Shown: positions 38,787-43,293 of the stretch, piece after piece
How the letters are laid out: each line of letters begins with the position of its first letter
Numbering within the stretch: position 1 is the stretch's first letter
From: Lachnospiraceae bacterium
Lineage (GTDB): Bacteria > Bacillota > Clostridia > Lachnospirales > Lachnospiraceae
Length of the DNA stretch: 43,293 bases
Direction of reading: 5' to 3'
Assembly (NCBI GenBank): GCA_017538995.1
Contig: JAFYHV010000011.1
Coordinates: forward strand, 1 to 43,293
The notes under the pieces: generated by a model
What the model saw: the letters and a program-made list of their open reading frames with translations, nothing else
What the model was told of the DNA's origin: nothing
Database searches by the model: none
Translations under genes and position numbers: made by a program

Positions 38787-41700
38787 TTAAATCTTTTCTA
38801 CGCCGAGGAATACTTTCTCGCCGTTGATGTTCCATTCTTTTGCGGCATCATTCTTTGTGCCGTAAAGAACTTCGTTTGCAAGAACCTTGCCAGCGATTGC
38901 TGCTTCGTTCTTCTTAACGATTTCAGCAAGCTTGTCGTTTCCGTCGATGTAAAGCTTGATGCGATCCATTACTTCGAAGCCGGAATCCTTACGCATTGTC
39001 TGAAGCTTGGAAATGATTTCGTTTACGCAACCTTCTTCGAGAAGTTCTTCTGTAAGGTTGGTATCAAGAACTACAGTTACGTAGTTATCCGCCTCTGTTA
39101 CATAGCCTTCTTTCTGAGTCATTTCGATGAGGAGGTCTTCCTCTGCGAGTGAAATTTCAACTCCGCCTACTTCAAACTTGATTGCGCCGTCAGCCTTTAA
39201 CTCTGCCATTGCTTTGTTGCCGTCGACATTTGCAAGGTATTCCTTGATTCCGCCGAGCTGCTTGCCGTATTTAGGTCCGACAGTCTTAAGCTGTGGCTTG
39301 AAGTTGTATGTTGTAAGTTCGCTTACATCGTCTGTGAAGGTTACTTCTTTTACGTTTAATTCGTCCTCGATGATTTCTTTGTAGAATTCATCAAGAGTGA
39401 AATCTGCTTTTACGAACATATTTGCAATGGGCTGTCTGTTCTTGATTGCGGATGCATTTCTGCAGGCACGACCCATAACTACTGTCTTAAGTACAGCGTC
39501 CATGTTCTTTTCAAGCTCTGTATCGATCATCTTTTCGTTAACTTCAGGGAAGTCACAAAGATGAACGGAAATAGGAGCGTTCTTGTCGATTGAACATACA
39601 AGGTTTCTGTAGATCTGCTCGCTCATAAAAGGAATCATAGGCGCTGCAGTCTTTGCAATCGTAACAAGTGCTGTGTAAAGAGTCATGTAAGCGTTGATCT
39701 TATCCTGCTCCATGCCTTTAGCCCAGAAACGCTCTCTGCCACGACGAACATACCAGTTACTCATTTCATCCACGAAATCGTCAAGCGCTCTGCCTGCTTC
39801 GGGGATTCTGTAATTTTCAAGGTTGTTGTCTACTTCGCGGATTGTTGTATTAAGTCTTGATAAGAGCCACTTATCCATTACGGGAAGCTTGTCATAATCA
39901 AGTGTGTACTTTGTGGCATCGAACTCGTCGATGTTGGCGTAAAGTACGAAGAATGCATATGTGTTCCAGAGTGTTCCCATGAACTTTCTCTGGCCTTCAA
40001 CTACTGTTGCGTCAGAGAACTTGTTGGGAAGCCAGGGAGCTGAGTTGGTGTAGAAGTACCATCTGATGGCATCTGCGCCGTGCTTCTTAAGTGCCTCGAA
40101 AGGATCTACAGCATTGCCCTTGGACTTACTCATCTTCTGTCCGTTCTCATCAAGCACGAGACCTAAAACGATAACGTTTTCATAAGGACTCTTGTTGAAA
40201 AGAAGTGTGGACTCAGCCATAAGTGAGTGGAACCATCCTCTTGTCTGATCGACAGCTTCTGAAATGAACTGTGCGGGGAACTGTGATTCAAAAAGTTCCT
40301 TGTTTTCAAAAGGATAGTGATGCTGTGCGAAAGGCATTGCACCTGAGTCAAACCAGCAGTCGATAACTTCGGGAACTCTGTGCATTTCCTTGCCGCAGTC
40401 CGGACACTTAATGGTTACTGTATCGATGTACGGACGGTGAAGCTCGATGTTTTCTGCTTCAGCCCTTCCGCTCTTTTCTTTTAATTCTGCTCTGCTTCCG
40501 ATACATTCGAACTTACCGCATTCGCACTCCCAGATGTTAAGAGGAGTACCCCAGTAACGGTTACGTGAGATAGCCCAGTCCTGAATGTTCTCAAGCCAGT
40601 TGCCGAAACGTCCTTTACCGATGGATTCGGGAATCCAGTTAACGGTATTGTTGTTTCTGATAAGGTCGTCTCTTACTGCTGTTTCTTTTATGTACCATGA
40701 TTCTCTTGCATAGTAGATAAGCGGAGTATCGCATCTCCAGCAGTGAGGATATTCATGCTCGAACTTCGGAGCATCGTATAAAAGCTTTCTGGAAGAAAGT
40801 TCTTTGATAACTTCGGGGTCTGCGCTTACTGCGCCTCTTTCCATTTCTGCAGCGGTGGGCTTACATCTCATGCCGCCGAAAGGAGTTTCGGGAAGCATAA
40901 CGCCCTTGTCGTCAACCATCTGTACAAAAGGAAGGTCGTAATTTCTGCCGACATTCGCATCGTCTTCACCGAAAGCGGGAGCGATGTGAACAATACCGGT
41001 ACCGTCGGACATTGTAACGTAGTTGTCACATGTTACGAAGAAACCTTTTTTGTTCTGCTTGTCAGCTACTGCTTTTGCACATTCGTATAAGGGTTCGTAT
41101 TCTTTGTATTCAAGATCCTTTCCGACATATTCTTCAAGGATTTCGTATGCAGCTTCTCCTTCTTTTGCAAGAGGTGAAAGAACGCTGTCCAAAAGTGCTT
41201 TTGCCATGTAATATGTGTTGCCGTCGGCTGCTTTTACCTTGCAGTATGTGTCAGAAGGGTTAACGCAGAGAGCAACGTTTGAAGGAAGTGTCCAGGGTGT
41301 GGTCGTCCAAGCAAGGAAGAAAGCGTCTTCGTCTTTTACCTTGAAACGAACGATGGCTGAACGCTCTTTTAAGGTCTTATAGCCCTGTGAAACCTCTGCA
41401 GTCGAAAGAGGGGTTCCGCAACGGGGACAGTAAGGCACGATCTTAAAGCCCTTGTAAAGAAGGCCCTTATTCCAGATTTCCTTAAGTGCCCACCACTCAG
41501 ACTCAATATAATCGTCATGATATGTAACATAAGGGTCGTCCATGTCTGCCCAGAAACCAACTGTTCCGGAGAAGTCTTCCCACATGCCTTTGTATTTCCA
41601 TACGGATTCCTTACACTTGTCGATGAAGGGCTCCATACCATATTCTTCAATCTGTTCCTTGCCGTTTAAACCGAGAAGCTTTTCAACTTCAAGCTCTACG

Positions 41701-41972
41701 GGAAGTCCGTGGGTATCCCAGCCGGCCTTTCTCGGAACCATATAACCCTTCATGGTACGGTATCTGGGAATCATATCTTTTATGACTCTGGTAAGTACGT
41801 GACCGATGTGGGGTTTTCCGTTGGCAGTAGGCGGTCCGTCATAAAATGTATATGTCGGTCCTTCCTTTCTGTTTTCCATACTTTTTCTGAAAATGTCATT
41901 TTCTTTCCAGAAATTTTCGACTTCTTTTTCTCTCTGGACAAAATTTAAGTCTGTTTCGACTTTGTTGTACAT
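38787..41972 (-). CDS. ileS: isoleucyl-tRNA synthetase, IleS2 type
   Basis: IleS charges tRNA-Ile. The class I motifs are His-Ile-Gly-His in Thr-Ala-Asn-Gly-Lys-Pro-His-Ile-Gly-His (near residue 55) and Lys-Met-Ser-Lys-Ser in Gln-Lys-Met-Ser-Lys-Ser-Lys (near 600). The editing domain and a long C-terminal domain follow. The Pro-Thr-Ala-Asn-Gly and Val-Leu-Thr-Arg-Val-Ile-Lys-Asp segments and the length of 1061 residues fit the IleS2 (eukaryote-like) branch, whose members are generally less sensitive to mupirocin. ATG 41972 is chosen because AAGGAG lies just upstream; the frame remains open for eight more codons. No T-box lies between promoter and start. Confidence 0.96.
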   Translation of the reverse strand: MYNKVETDLNFVQREKEVENFWKENDIFRKSMENRKEGPTYTFYDGPPTANGKPHIGHVLTRVIKDMIPRYRTMKGYMVPRKAGWDTHGLPVELEVEKLLGLNGKEQIEEYGMEPFIDKCKESVWKYKGMWEDFSGTVGFWADMDDPYVTYHDDYIESEWWALKEIWNKGLLYKGFKIVPYCPRCGTPLSTAEVSQGYKTLKERSAIVRFKVKDEDAFFLAWTTTPWTLPSNVALCVNPSDTYCKVKAADGNTYYMAKALLDSVLSPLAKEGEAAYEILEEYVGKDLEYKEYEPLYECAKAVADKQNKKGFFVTCDNYVTMSDGTGIVHIAPAFGEDDANVGRNYDLPFVQMVDDKGVMLPETPFGGMRCKPTAAEMERGAVSADPEVIKELSSRKLLYDAPKFEHEYPHCWRCDTPLIYYARESWYIKETAVRDDLIRNNNTVNWIPESIGKGRFGNWLENIQDWAISRNRYWGTPLNIWECECGKFECIGSRAELKEKSGRAEAENIELHRPYIDTVTIKCPDCGKEMHRVPEVIDCWFDSGAMPFAQHHYPFENKELFESQFPAQFISEAVDQTRGWFHSLMAESTLLFNKSPYENVIVLGLVLDENGQKMSKSKGNAVDPFEALKKHGADAIRWYFYTNSAPWLPNKFSDATVVEGQRKFMGTLWNTYAFFVLYANIDEFDATKYTLDYDKLPVMDKWLLSRLNTTIREVDNNLENYRIPEAGRALDDFVDEMSNWYVRRGRERFWAKGMEQDKINAYMTLYTALVTIAKTAAPMIPFMSEQIYRNLVCSIDKNAPISVHLCDFPEVNEKMIDTELEKNMDAVLKTVVMGRACRNASAIKNRQPIANMFVKADFTLDEFYKEIIEDELNVKEVTFTDDVSELTTYNFKPQLKTVGPKYGKQLGGIKEYLANVDGNKAMAELKADGAIKFEVGGVEISLAEEDLLIEMTQKEGYVTEADNYVTVVLDTNLTEELLEEGCVNEIISKLQTMRKDSGFEVMDRIKLYIDGNDKLAEIVKKNEAAIAGKVLANEVLYGTKNDAAKEWNINGEKVFLGVEKI

Positions 41973-42009
41973 GGCAAACTCCTTTATTTTATGCAAAAAT
42001 CAACTATTT

Positions 42010-42038
42010 ATTATATCATTCAAGGTATTACATGTAAA
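42010..42038 (-). promoter_or_regulatory. ileS promoter
   Basis: Minus-strand TTTACA (42038-42033), 17 bases, TATAAT (42015-42010). The predicted leader is only about 31 bases, too short for a T-box riboswitch. Confidence 0.8.
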
Positions 42039-42091
42039 GATTCACAGTTTATTGCAAAACGCACTTTTTTTATGGGGTTTTTACCGAATTA

Positions 42092-42113
42092 CTGTGATTT
42101 ATGCACATCACAG
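42092..42113. promoter_or_regulatory. inverted repeat between the ileS and ferredoxin promoters
   Basis: CTGTGAT (42092-42098) and ATCACAG (42107-42113) are exact reverse complements with an eight-base spacer. It is a possible operator for either divergent gene. The spacing does not fit a CRP/FNR site. Confidence 0.35.
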
Positions 42114-42133
42114 GGTTATGTTTGTCTAACACC

Positions 42134-42162
42134 TTGATATTTTAAACATTTTATACTACACT
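42134..42162 (+). promoter_or_regulatory. possible ferredoxin promoter
   Basis: TTGATA (42134-42139), 17 bases, TACACT (42157-42162). An overlapping TATACT at 42152 has the wrong spacing. The -10 is not close to consensus, so this is tentative. Confidence 0.35.
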
Positions 42163-42218
42163 AATCATAGTATGTATGGCTAACATATGTTTTATACAAT
42201 GGTAAGGAGGAAAAAATA

Positions 42219-42389
42219 ATGGCTTACGTTATTGGTGATTCTTGTGTAATGTGTGGCGCATGTGCAGCTCAGTGTCCCGCAGGTGCTATCTCTGAAGGAG
42301 AAGGCAAGTACGAAATCAATCCCGATGCTTGCATCGATTGTGGCGGTTGTGCTGACGGATGTCCCGCAGAAGCTATTACACAGGCATAA
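42219..42389 (+). CDS. 2[4Fe-4S] ferredoxin
   Basis: This 56-residue protein is a clostridial-type low-potential electron carrier. Two CxxCxxCxxxC-P motifs are visible: Cys9, 12, 15, 19 and Cys38, 41, 44, 48, each ending in Cys-Pro, with the usual pseudo-twofold layout (Asp-Ser-Cys ... Asn-Pro-Asp-Ala-Cys). The ribosome binding site GTAAGGAGG lies eight bases before ATG 42219. It is monocistronic, divergent from ileS, and ends before a bidirectional terminator. Likely partners are pyruvate:ferredoxin oxidoreductase and hydrogenase or Rnf, none of which is in the window. Confidence 0.95.
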   Translation: MAYVIGDSCVMCGACAAQCPAGAISEGEGKYEINPDACIDCGGCADGCPAEAITQA

Positions 42390-42415
42390 TTAATTATACG
42401 AATTAGTATAAAACG

Positions 42416-42446
42416 AAGGCAGCTCGTTAAACGAACTGCCTTTTTT
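42416..42446. terminator. bidirectional terminator between ferredoxin and dnaB
   Basis: AAGGCAG (42416-42422) pairs with CTGCCTT (42436-42442), with a CGTT/ACGA inner stem. Six T residues (42441-42446) follow on the + side; the A-run on the minus side is short (AAAA with a C). Confidence 0.85.
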
Positions 42447-42453
42447 ATTATCT

Positions 42454-43293
42454 TTATTCTGTTTCTTCTTTGACAAGCGATCTGTCCATATCCTTGAACT
42501 GCGTGTACTTGGGCAGCCACATAAGATTGACGTCGCCGATGGGGCCGTTTCTCTGTTTTGCGATAATTACGGTCGCTTTGTTGGCCTCTTCATTTTCGCT
42601 TCTCTCTCTGTCGATAAACATTACAACATCGGCATCCTGCTCGATGGCACCCGATTCACGAAGGTCTGAAAGCTGAGGTCTGTGATCGGATCTTTCTTCT
42701 GCCTTTCTGTTTAACTGAGAAAGTGCGAGGATGGGTACCGAAAGCTCTCTTGCAATTGCCTTTAAGGATCTTGAAATCTCCGATACTTCGTTCTGACGGG
42801 ACTCTGCTTTTTTGGAGCCCGACATTAACTGCAGGTAGTCGATGATAATCATATCAAGGCCCTGCTCCATCTGAAGCTTGCGGCATTTAGATCTTAATTC
42901 TGAAACGGTAATACCGGGCGTATCGTCAATTGCAAGTAAAGATTTTCCGACTGTTTCCGCACCTTCGATAAGTGCGGCCCACTCGCTGTCTGCCAAGTTA
43001 CCGGTACGAAGTTTCTGTGAGTCAACGTGTGATTCCTGGGATAAAAGACGTTTTACGAGCTGTTCCTTGCTCATTTCCAGCGAGAAAATCGCAACATGCT
43101 TTCTCTCGACTGCTGCCACGTGAATGGCGATGTTTAAAGCAAGTGCTGTCTTACCCATTGAAGGACGTGCTGCTAAAAGAATCAGATCCGAAGGCTGGAA
43201 ACCTGTGGTCTTGTAATCTAGATCCGTAAATCCAGAAGCAATACCGGTTACGGTTCCGTCGGTATTGTGAGCTTTTTCGATATTCTTTAAGGA
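42454..43293 (-). CDS. dnaB: replicative DNA helicase (5' part missing)
   Basis: The open frame runs from the stop at 42454 to the right edge, so only the C-terminal 279 residues are seen; an internal Met at 43158 is not the start. It contains the RecA-like DnaB core: Arg-Pro-Ser-Met-Gly-Lys-Thr-Ala (Walker A), Phe-Ser-Leu-Glu-Met, Ile-Ile-Asp-Tyr-Leu-Gln-Leu-Met (Walker B) and Leu-Ser-Gln-Leu-Asn-Arg followed by Arg-Glu-Ser-Gly. The N-terminal primase-interacting domain is outside the window. DnaB unwinds DNA at the fork as a hexamer. Confidence 0.95.
   Translation of the reverse strand, partial: SLKNIEKAHNTDGTVTGIASGFTDLDYKTTGFQPSDLILLAARPSMGKTALALNIAIHVAAVERKHVAIFSLEMSKEQLVKRLLSQESHVDSQKLRTGNLADSEWAALIEGAETVGKSLLAIDDTPGITVSELRSKCRKLQMEQGLDMIIIDYLQLMSGSKKAESRQNEVSEISRSLKAIARELSVPILALSQLNRKAEERSDHRPQLSDLRESGAIEQDADVVMFIDRERSENEEANKATVIIAKQRNGPIGDVNLMWLPKYTQFKDMDRSLVKEETE

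Noticed and set aside
42092-42113. CRP/FNR-type binding site
   Set aside because: TGTGA and TCACA are ten bases apart rather than six, so it does not fit; kept only as an unassigned inverted repeat.
41973-42218. T-box riboswitch for ileS
   Set aside because: No Stem I, T-box sequence or terminator/antiterminator pair visible, and the promoter is too close to the start codon.
1-43293. CRISPR array, prophage or insertion sequence
   Set aside because: No regularly spaced direct repeats, phage structural genes, integrase or transposase frames were found.

Overview
The window looks like a chromosomal segment of a low-to-moderate-GC anaerobic Firmicute. The class is most likely Clostridia and probably family Lachnospiraceae; this rests on gene content and is not a species call. 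Pointers are an NrdG2-type radical SAM activase, acetate kinase, a two-cluster clostridial ferredoxin, AddAB in place of RecBCD, an IleS2-type isoleucyl-tRNA synthetase, a class B sortase with an LCP protein, DUF4214/DUF6273 surface proteins, AGGAGG-type ribosome binding sites and sigma-A-like promoters. No prophage, insertion sequence transposase or CRISPR array is visible.

Layout, left to right. 1-5.8 kb: truncated tadA, an unknown 192-residue protein, a divergent NrdG2-like activase, then a GH13 amylase followed by a PucR/CdaR-type regulator on the minus strand. 5.9-9 kb: sortase B and an LCP glycopolymer transferase, then a clear glmS ribozyme sitting in front of nagB (not glmS). 9-15 kb: an unknown zinc-ribbon membrane protein, tRNA-Ser(CGA), ackA, and a divergent tetR-MFS-CPBP efflux operon with two operator palindromes around its promoter. 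15-22 kb: addB-addA. 22-26.4 kb: a GNAT acetyltransferase, an O-antigen ligase-like membrane protein and a large secreted DUF4214/DUF6273 protein.

26.5-35.4 kb is the most unusual part. A four-gene minus-strand operon with its own promoter encodes a membrane-anchored metallophosphoesterase, a REC-GGDEF-(degenerate GGDEF)-REC-HD-GYP cyclic-di-GMP protein, a membrane hybrid histidine kinase with receiver and HPt, and a second membrane hybrid histidine kinase whose C-terminus is a complete DegV (fatty-acid-binding) domain. This looks like a phosphorelay/c-di-GMP module with a lipid-binding output or sensor fused to the kinase. Just after it come a new promoter, a 31-codon ORF and a terminator-like hairpin ahead of the secreted DUF4214 protein.

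35.5-43.3 kb: glycogen phosphorylase with a histone-like Lys/Ala/Thr N-terminal tail and a co-transcribed tiny lipoprotein, a palindromic repeat element of about 207 bp, ileS without a T-box leader, a small ferredoxin gene, and the 3' part of dnaB running off the right edge.

The best leads are the glmS ribozyme in front of nagB, the kinase-receiver-DegV fusion with its c-di-GMP partner, the degenerate GGDEF that keeps an RxxD inhibitory-site motif, the small ORF with its hairpin, and the charged low-complexity tails on both glycogen-active enzymes. There is no gene-free stretch longer than about 300 bases; the largest gaps hold the ribozyme (6761-7017), the small ORF region (26402-26658) and the palindromic element (38489-38786).
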